Shown piece by piece: positions 1 to 9,050 of a DNA stretch of 62,513 nt (position 1 is its first letter; the number at the start of each line of letters is the position of its first letter). A program made the position numbers and the translations under genes. The notes below the pieces were generated by a model. That model was not told the DNA's origin, searched no databases, and saw only the letters and a program-made list of their open reading frames with translations. Origin of the DNA: an uncultured Acetobacteraceae bacterium (GTDB lineage Bacteria; Pseudomonadota; Alphaproteobacteria; Acetobacterales; Acetobacteraceae); NCBI GenBank assembly GCA_903907955.1, contig CAIVPZ010000048.1, positions 1 through 62,513 of the forward strand. The letters are read 5' to 3'.

Positions 1-112
1 GCTGCGCGCGGGCGCCATGGGGGGCGTCAGGCCGGGGCGAAGAAACGGCCTCTTGCAGCCGAACCAGGAAACGCCATGCGGTAGGTAGCCTCAGGGGGCC
101 AAGCAAGGGAGG

Positions 113-274
113 TCATGACTGGCCATCCCGGACGGCGAGGAGCCGCATCAGGCAGTCCGGGGAGTGTGACTCTGTCAAATTGGTGGCAATCCGCAATGCC
201 GGGTCCACTGCCGCAACACCTGCGGTAAAGCCAAGCCCAAGCAGCATGACCGTAATAAAAGCGGGATGAAGCAT
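113..274 (-). CDS. possible small membrane or exported protein
   Basis: A 53-residue frame opening with a hydrophobic stretch (residues about 4-21, ending Ala-Gly-Val-Ala-Ala), like a signal peptide or a single membrane segment, followed by a short polar tail. The ATG at 274 has no convincing ribosome binding site and no family is recognised. It may be a real small exported protein or chance. Confidence 0.2.
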   Translation of the reverse strand: MLHPAFITVMLLGLGFTAGVAAVDPALRIATNLTESHSPDCLMRLLAVRDGQS

Positions 275-766
275 CGCATTATCACGTTCCGTTCCTGCTG
301 GTCCTGGCTCATCGGGAGGAGATGTTCCACAGGAATGTGATGGGGGTTGGTTGCAGTTCGCGCGTGGTCGGAACAGTGAAGCTGACAATCTGCTAACAAA
401 CAGTGTGCAGAGCGGCGCCACGGACAGATGCCGCGGTATCGTCGTGGGCCCCGGACCGGTTGTTGTGGCGACGCACCTGGTCTGCCTCTGTCACTGCTAT
501 TTCAGAGAATCGGACGGCCCTGGGCACCGCTGCCAGACGCGGCATCGACGCCCATGAAGCAATCAGGATGCCGCTACAGGGCCACTCCGTGCTCGCCCAG
601 GCGTGACACGAATACCCCGAGGTTGAGCAGATACAAGCCGGCAGGCGGTGGCAGACCGGATACTGCAATCTTTCGTGGCTGGACACCCTGCGCTGAATGG
701 GCAGAATGAAACACCGATGGCCTGACGTGTGGGTTACAATTAATTACAAATTTGGTGAGGGTCGAG
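275..766. other. no gene recognised
   Basis: Several short overlapping frames exist on both strands, but none has a ribosome binding site with a believable product. The last 40 bases are AT-richer and probably hold the promoter of the small gene starting at 767. Confidence 0.4.
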
Positions 767-958
767 ATGTTGAATGAACAGCCGCTGGAAACAGCCGCAC
801 GATATCGGCACACCGCTGAATATATCGCCGATGCTGCGCTGACCCCTTATCTGCTCCGGATGGCGGAAGATTTTGAAAGGCGAGCCGCCGAGCGGAGCGT
901 GATTGCTGTGGTGGCTTCGTCGCCGGCGTCCGGCAATTCCTGGGCTACAGCAGCATAG
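767..958 (+). CDS. small hypothetical protein (63 aa)
   Basis: The frame can start at TTG 752 or ATG 767. ATG 767 is preferred because a GGTGAGG stretch lies just upstream. The product begins Met-Leu-Asn-Glu and contains an amphipathic helix (TPYLLRMAEDFERRAAE). Short proteins with a similar LLxMAxxFExxA helix are common in alphaproteobacteria and have no assigned function. The gene stands alone. Confidence 0.5.
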   Translation: MLNEQPLETAARYRHTAEYIADAALTPYLLRMAEDFERRAAERSVIAVVASSPASGNSWATAA

Positions 959-1310
959 CAACAGCCCTTCAGAACGGCGACTGATACCGGCCGTTCAGCA
1001 CGCTAACGGAGTTCGGCGCCGCAGTCGCAGTGCCAGCAACTGCACGCCCACCCAGCCCGCGCCACGCCAGCGCGGCCACCTTTCCGTCGGACGCCATGGT
1101 GGTGCAAACCGTGGGCGCGTCGGGTGGAATGTCCCGGGGCAGGCCGCGGCGGCGTCCGCCCGACGATGGTTCGGACACATTCCCCCGCCCGCGTCTTGTC
1201 GATGATGCCGGGGAAATGCCGGCGCAGCTCGATCGCGCCAGGCGACCCGCTCTTTCCCTCGACCAGGCGACGGATCACGGCGGCCTCGGTGCACCGGGCG
1301 GGAGAACGGA
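959..1310. other. no gene recognised
   Basis: GC-rich intergenic stretch. The open frames here lack start signals and recognisable products. It lies downstream of the lipoprotein gene that ends at 1311, so it may include that gene's 3' untranslated region. Confidence 0.35.
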
Positions 1311-1670
1311 TCACTGCCGCTGGTCGTGATCATGGTCGTGATCGTGATGGTCCCCGCCTCCATGATGAGAATTGCCGCCGCCATCGTGGCTTTCGACCTC
1401 ATGTCCGCCGTCGTGGGGATCGCGTGCCGGTTGGCTACCGTGGCTGCCGCCATAGCTGCCGCTATATCCGCCGCCGTGGCTGCCGCCATATCCGCCGCCA
1501 TAGCTGCCGCTATATCCGCCGCCGTGGCTACCGCCATATCCGCCGCCATCACCATACCCGTCGCCCGGGTAGCTGACGCACCCGAACAAGGGTACCAGCA
1601 GCACGAGGGCCACAGCGGCGCGACACGCAGCGGACCAACAGTTGGATAAGGTCTCGCGCCGAATGGACAT
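1311..1670 (-). CDS. Gly/Tyr- and His/Asp-rich lipoprotein
   Basis: Product of 119 residues. ATG 1670 is chosen because an AAGGAGG ribosome binding site sits 7 bases upstream; the frame extends further but without support. A hydrophobic signal sequence ends in a lipobox (LFGC), so the mature protein should be lipidated at Cys and held in the membrane. The mature part has a 16-residue repeat of Gly, Tyr, Ser and His units, about 2.3 copies, matching a 48-bp DNA repeat near 1440-1555. The last 25 residues are dominated by His, Asp and Gly and end in alternating HD. Such tails often bind divalent metals; that is inference here. The repeat invites slippage between strains. No named family is recognised. 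Confidence 0.75.
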   Translation of the reverse strand: MSIRRETLSNCWSAACRAAVALVLLVPLFGCVSYPGDGYGDGGGYGGSHGGGYSGSYGGGYGGSHGGGYSGSYGGSHGSQPARDPHDGGHEVESHDGGGNSHHGGGDHHDHDHDHDQRQ

Positions 1671-1771
1671 TGCAGCCTCCTTTTCGCGTGCACTGATGCT
1701 GCCCGGAAATTGCGGCAGAACAGCGCTTGCGGAGTGATAAGACCAGTCCACGGCAAGACCCACCCACTCCG

Positions 1772-1862
1772 TCACGGCCGGCGCAGGCCGGCCATCCACG
1801 ACTTCGGTGCGGCACGAAGGACGTGCATGCCCGGGACAAGCCCGGGTATGACGGGATGCGGT
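1772..1862. repeat. intergenic palindromic repeat
   Basis: Intergenic block containing GCCGGCGCAGGCCGGC and, further on, CCCGGGACAAGCCCGGG, followed by TATGACGGG. Its conceptual translations read like HARDKPGYDG and VIPGLVPGMH, the hallmark of dispersed intergenic repeats in many alphaproteobacterial genomes. It lies between the lipoprotein promoter and the 3' end of the glycosyltransferase gene. No second good copy was seen in the window. Confidence 0.55.
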
Positions 1863-1887
1863 GGGAAAATCTTATGGCGGACTGGTA

Positions 1888-3105
1888 TTACGTTCCCGTC
1901 AGCTCCCCCACCCGCGCCGTGAACGCCGTGATGTGCTGCTCCATATCCAGGTGGCGCTCGGCATAGCGGCGGGCCGCGCGGCGCAGGCGCTGGTTCAGCT
2001 TGTCGTTCTCCAGCACCTCCAGCACGTTGCGCGCCAGCGCCGCCGGGTCGAGCGCCGGCGTCAGCAGGGCGGTGCGGTTGTGGGTGACAAACTCGCGCAC
2101 CGGCTCCACGTCGGCCGCCACCACCGCGCAACCGGTGGCCAGCGCCTCCCGCAACGACCAGGACGCGACGAACGGGTAGGTCAGATACACGTGCGCGTCC
2201 GACCGCTGCAGCAGGTGCAGGTAGTCCGAATAACCCAGCTGGCCGGGCAGCAGCACGCGCGAGCTGTCGTATTTGCCGGCCAGTTCGCGCTGGAAATACG
2301 CCCGCCAGGTGCTGTTCGCCAGGCGCGAGCCGTAGCTGACCTCGTCGCCGCCGACCATCACCACCTTGAGGTCCGGCCGCGCCTTCAGCAGCGCCGGCAG
2401 CGCCCGCATCATCACATGGAAGCCGCGATAGGGCTCCAGATTGCGGCTGACATAGCTGACCAGTTTCTCATGCGGCTGCACCTCGAAGCTGCCGAGGACG
2501 AAGGGCTGGTCGCGCCGCTTCGGATCGGGGCGGCAGATATCGAGCCGGGCGCCTTCGGGAACCAGATGGATCTGCGGTTGCGCCCAGTCCGGATAGCGGG
2601 TGCGTTGCCACTGCGTCGGCGTCTGGCCATGCTGGTGCAGCGCCAGCGCCAGCAGGTTGATGCCGTTCATCGCCCGGATGCGCGGGAACTGCGCGATGTC
2701 GACCGGGAATTCCGGGTCGAAGCCGACGTCCTGGCCATCGGTCTGGTAGTAGAACTCGAAATAGCCGAGCATTGGCGTGCCCGGCCACACATCGACCAGG
2801 TTGAGCATCTCGCCCCAGCCGTGATGGCCGATGATGATGTCGGGCGTGAAGCCGAGGCCGCGCAGGTTGCGCGCCAGGCCGGCCGTCGCCTCGGCACGGC
2901 GCATGGCGGCGTCGAGGTCGCGGATGCTGGGGTGTGCGGCCTGGGCCGGGTCGGGCTTCTGGTAATAGACCCGGCGCACGCCGGGGATGACGTTGGCGTT
3001 CGGTTCCGACAGGAAGACGATCTCGTTCGCCTGATCCTCCAGCAGGTGCTGGATGAAATACAGGTACTGGCCCGGAAAATTCTGGTGGATGAACAGGTAG
3101 CGCAC
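1888..3105 (-). CDS. GT4-type glycosyltransferase
   Basis: A 405-residue glycosyltransferase of the GT-B fold. The N-terminal acceptor domain starts MRYLFIHQNFPGQY, a beginning typical of the family 4 subgroup with a distinct N-terminal domain. The C-terminal donor-binding domain carries LVSYVSRNLEPYRG near residue 240 and SWSLREALATGCAVV near residue 325, where the nucleotide-sugar-binding glutamate is expected. It should move a sugar from an NDP-sugar to a growing glycan at the cytoplasmic face; donor and acceptor cannot be told from sequence. It is the last gene of the minus-strand secretion and glycosylation cluster, 84 bases after the ChW-like gene. Confidence 0.88.
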   Translation of the reverse strand: MRYLFIHQNFPGQYLYFIQHLLEDQANEIVFLSEPNANVIPGVRRVYYQKPDPAQAAHPSIRDLDAAMRRAEATAGLARNLRGLGFTPDIIIGHHGWGEMLNLVDVWPGTPMLGYFEFYYQTDGQDVGFDPEFPVDIAQFPRIRAMNGINLLALALHQHGQTPTQWQRTRYPDWAQPQIHLVPEGARLDICRPDPKRRDQPFVLGSFEVQPHEKLVSYVSRNLEPYRGFHVMMRALPALLKARPDLKVVMVGGDEVSYGSRLANSTWRAYFQRELAGKYDSSRVLLPGQLGYSDYLHLLQRSDAHVYLTYPFVASWSLREALATGCAVVAADVEPVREFVTHNRTALLTPALDPAALARNVLEVLENDKLNQRLRRAARRYAERHLDMEQHITAFTARVGELTGT

Positions 3106-3189
3106 GCGCGATCTCGGCGGATCATGCAGGGGCGGGAGTGGCGGCGGCCCTTGGGTCGCAAGGCCGCATCACCTCAGCCCGGCAAACTG

Positions 3190-4182
3190 TCAACGGCGCC
3201 GGCGGGAAATACCCGGCTGGACTTCCTCGTTCGGCATCTCCGGGGCCGCCGCTTCCGTGGTGGGGCGTGGGGTGCTCCTGACCGGGCGGGTGCGCAGGCG
3301 CGCGGATTCCGCGGGCGGCCGGTCGGGGGCGGGAAGGTCGGTCGCGGGCCTGGCGGGCGCTGCGGTGCCCGTGCGCGGGCGGATGGCGATGGAAAAAGCC
3401 TCGACCGGCGCGAGACTCGCGGCCTCGCAGGCCTCGCCTGCCGCGACCGGGCCGATGCTGGTGCCATCCACGAAGCTGGCGGCATAGGAGCAGTCATGGG
3501 TGGCGGCGCTGGCGCCGCGCAGGCGCACGCGCAGGCCGAGAATGGGCAGCGCCATGCCGCGGCTGCCGCAGAACTGGCCGCCTTCGACCCAGGGCGACAT
3601 CCAGCCGCGGCCGAGCACGGCCTGGTACTCGATGTCGTCGGCGGGGATGCCAGCCGCCGGCGCGATCGCGAACCCCTCGACCCAGCGCTTGCTGCCCGGC
3701 TCGCCGATCCAGCCGCCCAGGTGGCCACCGACATCGCCCTGCCCCTGAACATGCGCCAGCACGTCGACCACCTGCGGGGTGCTCTGCGCCGCCTGCGCCG
3801 GCGCCGCCTGACGGTTGCCCGGGTCGAGCAGGCGAATCACCTGCAGGTTCGGCGCGGTGGAGGTGTCGGCGTTGGGCGACTGGTACACTGTCACCAGAAC
3901 CTGCGCTGCGCCGCCCGTGACCCGAACCAGCGCGGCATCACCGCCGCCCTGCAGCCAGCCATCGTCGCGAAAGGTGCGGATGGTCACCGCCTCCGGCCGG
4001 CCGAGCGGGCCGGGAGGCGGCGACAGACGCACGCCGGGCAGACCGGATGCGGCCTCGGCAGCGCGCGACGGGTTCTGAACAATGCAATAAAGACCGGTAT
4101 CCAGGGTCATGAGGTGACCACTCACCTTCAACTCGGTCATGACCCGGGTGACTCGCTGGGCGGCGCCATCGGCGTCGGACAT
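3190..4182 (-). CDS. hypothetical protein with two ChW-like repeats
   Basis: A 330-residue protein with no signal peptide. The centre (about residues 140-230) holds two units resembling clostridial hydrophobic W (ChW) repeats: the first has VLAHVQGQGDVGGHLGGW then GSKRWVEGFAI, the second IEYQAVLGRGWMSPWVEGG then ALPILGLRVRLRG. ChW repeats are known mainly from extracellular Firmicutes proteins and are linked to carbohydrate or surface binding. The last 70 residues are rich in Pro, Arg and Thr and look disordered. The gene sits between two glycosyltransferase genes, so a role in recognising or modifying a surface glycan is plausible but inferred. ATG 4182 has only a weak ribosome binding site; a later Met (residue 15) is possible. 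Confidence 0.65.
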   Translation of the reverse strand: MSDADGAAQRVTRVMTELKVSGHLMTLDTGLYCIVQNPSRAAEAASGLPGVRLSPPPGPLGRPEAVTIRTFRDDGWLQGGGDAALVRVTGGAAQVLVTVYQSPNADTSTAPNLQVIRLLDPGNRQAAPAQAAQSTPQVVDVLAHVQGQGDVGGHLGGWIGEPGSKRWVEGFAIAPAAGIPADDIEYQAVLGRGWMSPWVEGGQFCGSRGMALPILGLRVRLRGASAATHDCSYAASFVDGTSIGPVAAGEACEAASLAPVEAFSIAIRPRTGTAAPARPATDLPAPDRPPAESARLRTRPVRSTPRPTTEAAAPEMPNEEVQPGISRRRR

Positions 4183-4241
4183 TCACGTGGTCTCGCTATC
4201 GGCCATTCGTGCAGAAGACGGCATGGCTGGTTCAGGATTCG

Positions 4242-7130
4242 TTATCGCGCCGGACATTCATGGCCTTTGCGGGCGCTGGCTGCAAGCAATGCGTTGTTGA
4301 TGGCCGGTATCGGCAGCCCCAGCGGGAGCACCCAGCCGCGGCCGGTGCGGCGCACCCGTTCCGCCGGCGCCCCGATGTCGAACACCGCCACGTCGAGTCC
4401 GGCCTGCCATGCCTCGCCAAGCGTGAAGCACCAGGTTTCCGGTGTGATCGAGGGCTGGAAGCCGAGATGCGCCTGCTGGCCACGGATCTCGTCCACCACC
4501 GCGGCCTCCTCGTACGGGCCGGTCACGAACACCCGTCCGGTTGCCAGCAGGGCGTCGTCGTCGGGCGTGCTGCCGACCACCACGAACTCCAGCGCCAGCC
4601 CGCGCGCGGCGGCGTCGCGGGCGCAGGCCAGCAGCACGTCGTAGCCTTTTTCCGCGCCGATTCCGCCGACCACGCAGACCCGGATGGGCGCCCCGGGCAG
4701 CGGCGACCGGGCCGGCAGCCGCGGTGGCAGGGCGGCATCGTCGGTGTGCGGCTGCACCACCGGGGCGAGCCGGCGGAAATGGCGGCGCAGCCGGGCGGCG
4801 GTATCGGCGGACGGGGTCACCACGCGGCGCGCGGCGGCAAGCTCCGCGGCGGAGCGGGCGCGCAGCGCGGCGACGCCGATCGCCTCGCCGGTGTTGCCGC
4901 CGGCTGCGGCGATGCAGGCGTCGCAGGCGGCGCTCTCCTCCGGCTCGCCGCAATAGCGCCGCGACGGGCCGAGCAGGGTGATGCGCGGGCACAGCCAGGC
5001 GTAGTCGTGCACATGCACGTCGTACGGAATGCCGAGCAGCGCCGGCAGCGCCATCACCGCATGGTGGTGGCCGAGCAGGTGGTGCACCTCCATCGCCTCG
5101 GGGCGGGCGGCGCGGAGCAGGCGCACCAGCGCGGGCAGCTCCGCCGGCAGCGCGAAGCGCAGGTTGGGCGTGCCGCCGGCGGGGCCGTCGCCGACCAGGC
5201 AACGGCCGGGGAGATAGCCGCCGTTGCCCTCGGGGTCGCGCACCGGCCGCAGCACGACCGGCCGGCGGCCTTCGGCTCGCAGCGCGTCGCAGCGGGCGCG
5301 CACCGCCCGTTCCACGCCGCCGGCGCTGTCATGCGTCACCAGCAGCACGGCGCGGGCACCGCGCGGCGCGCCGGCGCGGAACCGCGCCGCATCGAGCCGG
5401 AATCTGGCCTCGGCCAGCGGATCGGCGTGCACATGCGCCGCCACCAGGGCGCGATAGCCGGGGTGTAGCCGTTCCAGCACCGCCGCGTTGCGCGCCAGCA
5501 ACTGGGCGCGCGCGGTCCCGAACGAGGCGCCGCCGGCGTGGGCGACGAACACGCCGGGCACCGCCACGTGCCGCCAGCCCAGCTGGCTGGCCCGCATGCA
5601 GAAATCGTTTTCCTCGCCATAGCCCTGGGCGAACGCGTCTTCGCGGAACGGCCCGGTGGCGTCGAGGCATTCGCGGCGGATGTACATGCAGAAGCCGACC
5701 GCAGTGGGGATGTCCACCACCCTGGTCCGGCCCGTGTTGACCCGGGCGGCGAGCGCCGCCAGCCGGCGCAGCGCGGCGGCATCGGGGGGCGGGTTGGCGC
5801 CGCCGGGATCGGGATAGCTGACGATGCTGGCGTCGTTCGAAAGTGGCGTGGCGGTGCCGGTGTCGGGCGACGCATGCACGGCGGCGCGCAGCCCCTCCAG
5901 CCAGCCCCGTGCCACCCGGGTGTCGCTGTTGAGCAGCACCGCATCGCGGCTGCCGCCCAGGGCAACGGCCGCGCGCAGTCCGGCATTGGCGCTGGCCGGG
6001 AAGCCCCGGTTGCGCGCCTGGCGCAGCAGCACGATGCTGCCGGCCGCCGCCCGCGCGGTGAGCGCGCGGACCAGCTCCGGCTCGGGGCTGGCGTCGTCCA
6101 CCACCACCACCGTCGTGCCGGGGGGGATGGTGGCGTGCACCGAGTCCAGGCAGTCCAGCGTCAGCCGCAGGCCGCCGTATACCGGAATCACCACCACGAC
6201 CGCGCGGCCCGGCTCGGAACGGGCAGCGGCGGCGCGCGGTGAAGGGGGGGCAGTGGGGACCACCGCCAGTGCCGGGGTAAAGGGGCTGCCCGTGAGGTCG
6301 CGCCCGTCCGGGCCGGCGACATGCAGCATGCCGTCGGTCGCGGCCAGTTGCGCGGCGGGCACGCTGAAGCGGCGCGGCCGGGCCAGCGGGCGAATGGTCT
6401 GCATATCGGTGTCCACGGCGGTGAGCGCGAGCAGCGTCGCGCCGGCAGCGCTGCGGATGGTCAGGCGCGGCGGGGTTTCCGGGTCGGCCGGGTGCCATGC
6501 CCATCCCGTCAGGCCGGTTTCGCCCGCGGCGACGAAGCCTTCGACCCGGAGGAAGGCGGCGAGGTCGAGCGGGCTGCCCAGCAATTCCCGCCCGCCGGCG
6601 GACAGCGCCAGCATGCCGCCGGCCGGCGGGGCGGCGAGGCGGTGCCGGGCCAGCCGGCGCCCGTTCAGCGTGGCGGCCACCGGCGCCGTGGCGGCGATGG
6701 CGATACTGCCGTCGCGCCGGCGACCGCACCAGCCCGGGTGCCGGGCGGCGCGGGCGATGTCGTCGGCCAGCCGGGGGAGGCCGTCGTCGTCGGGCAGCAC
6801 ATGGCGCGACAGCAGCGCGGCCAGGGCTGCCGCGGCCGGTCCCGGCTGGCGCAGACTGGCGCGCGCCGAGGCAAGCGCGAACCAGGCTTCCCGCACGTCG
6901 TAGCCGTGCGCCACCGCCTCCAGCAGCGGTGCCGCGCGGCCGGGATTGCCCAGGCGGAGCCATGCCAGGCCGTGCGCATAGCGCAGCGTCGGGTCTTCGG
7001 GGGCGAAGCGGCGGGCACGCTCGATCCAGGGCAGGGCGGCGCCGGCAGCGCCGGTGGCAAGCAACTGTTCGGCGCGCCGGAACGCGTCCTGCGCCTGCCC
7101 GGCGAAAACTTCGGTGCGTGTCTTCGCCAC
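4242..7130 (-). CDS. TPR-GT2-GT4 double glycosyltransferase
   Basis: A large 962-residue protein with GTG start at 7130. Residues 10-110 are helical and TPR-like. Residues about 309-555 form a GT2 domain: VVVVIPVYGG, the nucleotide-binding VVVVDDASPE, NRGFPASANAG, the metal-binding NSDTR (about 401-405), and the acceptor-side GYGEENDFCMR (503-513). Residues about 593-950 form a second, GT-B-like domain starting VLLVTHDSAGGVERA, with HVHDYAWLCP and a late PITPETWCFTLGEA-like donor loop. Two catalytic domains in one chain suggest consecutive sugar additions. The gene is 23 bases after the Sel1-repeat gene and 59 before the ChW-like gene, so probably in the same operon. Sugars and acceptor are unknown. 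Confidence 0.87.
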   Translation of the reverse strand: MAKTRTEVFAGQAQDAFRRAEQLLATGAAGAALPWIERARRFAPEDPTLRYAHGLAWLRLGNPGRAAPLLEAVAHGYDVREAWFALASARASLRQPGPAAAALAALLSRHVLPDDDGLPRLADDIARAARHPGWCGRRRDGSIAIAATAPVAATLNGRRLARHRLAAPPAGGMLALSAGGRELLGSPLDLAAFLRVEGFVAAGETGLTGWAWHPADPETPPRLTIRSAAGATLLALTAVDTDMQTIRPLARPRRFSVPAAQLAATDGMLHVAGPDGRDLTGSPFTPALAVVPTAPPSPRAAAARSEPGRAVVVVIPVYGGLRLTLDCLDSVHATIPPGTTVVVVDDASPEPELVRALTARAAAGSIVLLRQARNRGFPASANAGLRAAVALGGSRDAVLLNSDTRVARGWLEGLRAAVHASPDTGTATPLSNDASIVSYPDPGGANPPPDAAALRRLAALAARVNTGRTRVVDIPTAVGFCMYIRRECLDATGPFREDAFAQGYGEENDFCMRASQLGWRHVAVPGVFVAHAGGASFGTARAQLLARNAAVLERLHPGYRALVAAHVHADPLAEARFRLDAARFRAGAPRGARAVLLVTHDSAGGVERAVRARCDALRAEGRRPVVLRPVRDPEGNGGYLPGRCLVGDGPAGGTPNLRFALPAELPALVRLLRAARPEAMEVHHLLGHHHAVMALPALLGIPYDVHVHDYAWLCPRITLLGPSRRYCGEPEESAACDACIAAAGGNTGEAIGVAALRARSAAELAAARRVVTPSADTAARLRRHFRRLAPVVQPHTDDAALPPRLPARSPLPGAPIRVCVVGGIGAEKGYDVLLACARDAAARGLALEFVVVGSTPDDDALLATGRVFVTGPYEEAAVVDEIRGQQAHLGFQPSITPETWCFTLGEAWQAGLDVAVFDIGAPAERVRRTGRGWVLPLGLPIPAINNALLAASARKGHECPAR

Positions 7131-7153
7131 GGGCAGTCTGCGCGCGTACGGCG

Positions 7154-8965
7154 TCAGCGCGCACTTGCATCCGGGCGGGTGGCGTCCGCGTGGAGGGCGG
7201 CTTCAGCGGGGCGCAGCACGGCGAGGTCCTGCCGGGCCTCCGCCAACCCCTGCGCCGCCGCCCGTTCCATCCACGCGCATGCTTCCTCGTGGTTGGTCTC
7301 GCCGGCCAGGCCGCGGGCGAGGTAGCGGCCCAGCATCATCTGCGCATGGGCGTGGCCGCGCTCGGCGGCCATGCGGAACCAGCGCTGCGCCTGCGGGCGG
7401 TCCCAGGGGATGTCGTGCCCGCCGCCGAACAGGGCGCCAATGGCGAACATGGCACCGACATGGCCGGCAGCGGCGGCGCGCTGGAACATGGCCAGCGCCG
7501 CCGCGTGGTCCTTCGGCCCGCCGCGTCCGTTCACCATCATCTCGGCCAGCGCCACCTGCGCATCGGTCATGCCGGAATCGGCGGCACGGGCGATCCAGGC
7601 GCGGCCTTCGGCCGGGTCCACGGCCACGCCGCGCCCCTCGACGAGTATGCGGCCGAGCCAGTACTGGGCATTGACCACGCCCGCGGCGGCGATGCGCAGC
7701 CATTCAGCGGCGCGGCGGTCATCGCGCTCCACGCCGACGCCCTGGGCCAGGCAGACGCCGTAGTTGAAGGCGGCCACCAGGTCGCCGGACGCGGCGGCGG
7801 TTTCGAACCACTCGCGGGTGCGGACCGAGTCCTCCGGTGTGGCCTGGCCCTGCAGCACCAGGGCGGCGAGATCGTGTTTCGACCGGTCATCGCCGGCTTC
7901 GGCGGAGATGCGGAACCAGCGCGCGGCCTCGGTGGCATCGCGCGGCACGCCGGCGCCGGTGAGGTACAGCATGCCGAGCGAGCGGGCGGCCATGCGGTGG
8001 CCGGTATCGGCGGCGAGGCGGAACCACATCGCCGCTTCGGCGTGATTGGGCGGCAGCTCGCCGCCGCGGGCGTACAGGTCGCCGATGATGGCCGCCGCTT
8101 CGGGGTCGCCGCCCAGGGCGGCGCGGCGCAGCCAGGATTCGCCGGTGACCGGGTCGCGCTCAACGCCGCGCCCTTCCATCAGGGCGAGGCCCCAGCGGGC
8201 CTGCGCGGAGCGCACGCCCTTCTGGGCCGCCGTCCGGTAGAGGCCGACGCCGCGCGCCACGTCCTTTTCGACGCCCTGCCCCTGCTCGGTGAGCACGCCG
8301 AGGAGGTACTGGGCGGTCGGCAGACCCGCGGCCGCGGCGCTGGCCAGTGCGCTGGCGCCCTCGGCAAGTTGCACGGGGGTGCGGGCGCTGCGCAGCACCG
8401 CCAGGCCGAGGCCGAGATGCCCCTGCGGACAACCGGCTGCCGCCGAGCGGCGGTAGTGCTGCTCGGCGGCTTCGAGGTCGCGCATGCCCTCGGGTCCCGA
8501 GGTGAGGATGTAGCCGAGCAGCGCCTGGCCATCGGCCGAGCCGGCATCGGCCGCCTTGCGTGCCCACATGATGGCACGCTCGAAATCGGGTTTCGCCGGT
8601 TCGTTCTGGGTGAACAACGCTTCCGCCGGGCGGCCGGCGGACAGTTCAGACGCATGGCTGACCGCCGCCGGGGCGGCGCTGCCCGGGATGCCCTGCACGT
8701 AGAGTGCCGCCAGCATCGACTGCGCCTCGACATGGCCCTGGGATGCGGCGCGCTCCAGCCAGCGCGCACCCTCCGGCGCGCTTGGCGGCACGCCGGCGCC
8801 TTCCAGGTAGCAACGCGCCACCTCGTGCTCGGCCTCGGGCAGCTTTGCCTCGGCGGCTTTGGCGAACAGCGGGAAGGCATCGGCCCGCCTGCCCTGCGCG
8901 ACCAGCCGACGCGCCTGCTTCAGCGCCGCGGACGAGGATTGCATCCAACTGAAAATCCCGGCCAT
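7154..8965 (-). CDS. Sel1-like repeat protein
   Basis: A 603-residue protein built almost entirely of Sel1-like repeats, a TPR relative of about 36 residues, recognisable by recurring units such as AARWFRISAEAGD and WLRRAALGGDPEAA with an A-x-x-x-L-G-x-x-Y core. About 13-14 units are visible. Sel1 arrays act as protein-protein scaffolds. No signal peptide is visible, so a cytoplasmic location is likely. ATG 8965 (MAGIFSW) is preferred over GTG 8983. The gene lies between the HlyD-type adaptor and the double glycosyltransferase and could hold the enzymes or the export substrate together; that is inference. Confidence 0.88.
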   Translation of the reverse strand: MAGIFSWMQSSSAALKQARRLVAQGRRADAFPLFAKAAEAKLPEAEHEVARCYLEGAGVPPSAPEGARWLERAASQGHVEAQSMLAALYVQGIPGSAAPAAVSHASELSAGRPAEALFTQNEPAKPDFERAIMWARKAADAGSADGQALLGYILTSGPEGMRDLEAAEQHYRRSAAAGCPQGHLGLGLAVLRSARTPVQLAEGASALASAAAAGLPTAQYLLGVLTEQGQGVEKDVARGVGLYRTAAQKGVRSAQARWGLALMEGRGVERDPVTGESWLRRAALGGDPEAAAIIGDLYARGGELPPNHAEAAMWFRLAADTGHRMAARSLGMLYLTGAGVPRDATEAARWFRISAEAGDDRSKHDLAALVLQGQATPEDSVRTREWFETAAASGDLVAAFNYGVCLAQGVGVERDDRRAAEWLRIAAAGVVNAQYWLGRILVEGRGVAVDPAEGRAWIARAADSGMTDAQVALAEMMVNGRGGPKDHAAALAMFQRAAAAGHVGAMFAIGALFGGGHDIPWDRPQAQRWFRMAAERGHAHAQMMLGRYLARGLAGETNHEEACAWMERAAAQGLAEARQDLAVLRPAEAALHADATRPDASAR

Positions 8966-9050
8966 TGCGTTCAGGCTCCGCACAGGCAGTGATTTCGGGG
9001 CAGCGGCCGCCGGGTGCCAGGCCAGGGATCATCCGGCATGGGAGCGGCCT

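Noticed and set aside
351-709. Overlapping short frames near the left edge
   Set aside because: No ribosome binding site, and cysteine/arginine-rich sequence unlike protein in every frame.
1861-4644. Long plus-strand open frame opposite the glycosyltransferase genes
   Set aside because: It is the mirror of minus-strand genes at high third-position GC; its Arg/Gln-rich composition matches no protein and it lacks a start signal.
7154-8983. Alternative GTG start at 8983 for the Sel1-repeat gene
   Set aside because: ATG 8965 starts six codons later with a GGAG upstream and gives a cleaner N-terminus.
6497-8992. 831-codon plus-strand open frame
   Set aside because: Antisense to the Sel1-repeat gene and the glycosyltransferase, whose domains are unmistakable.
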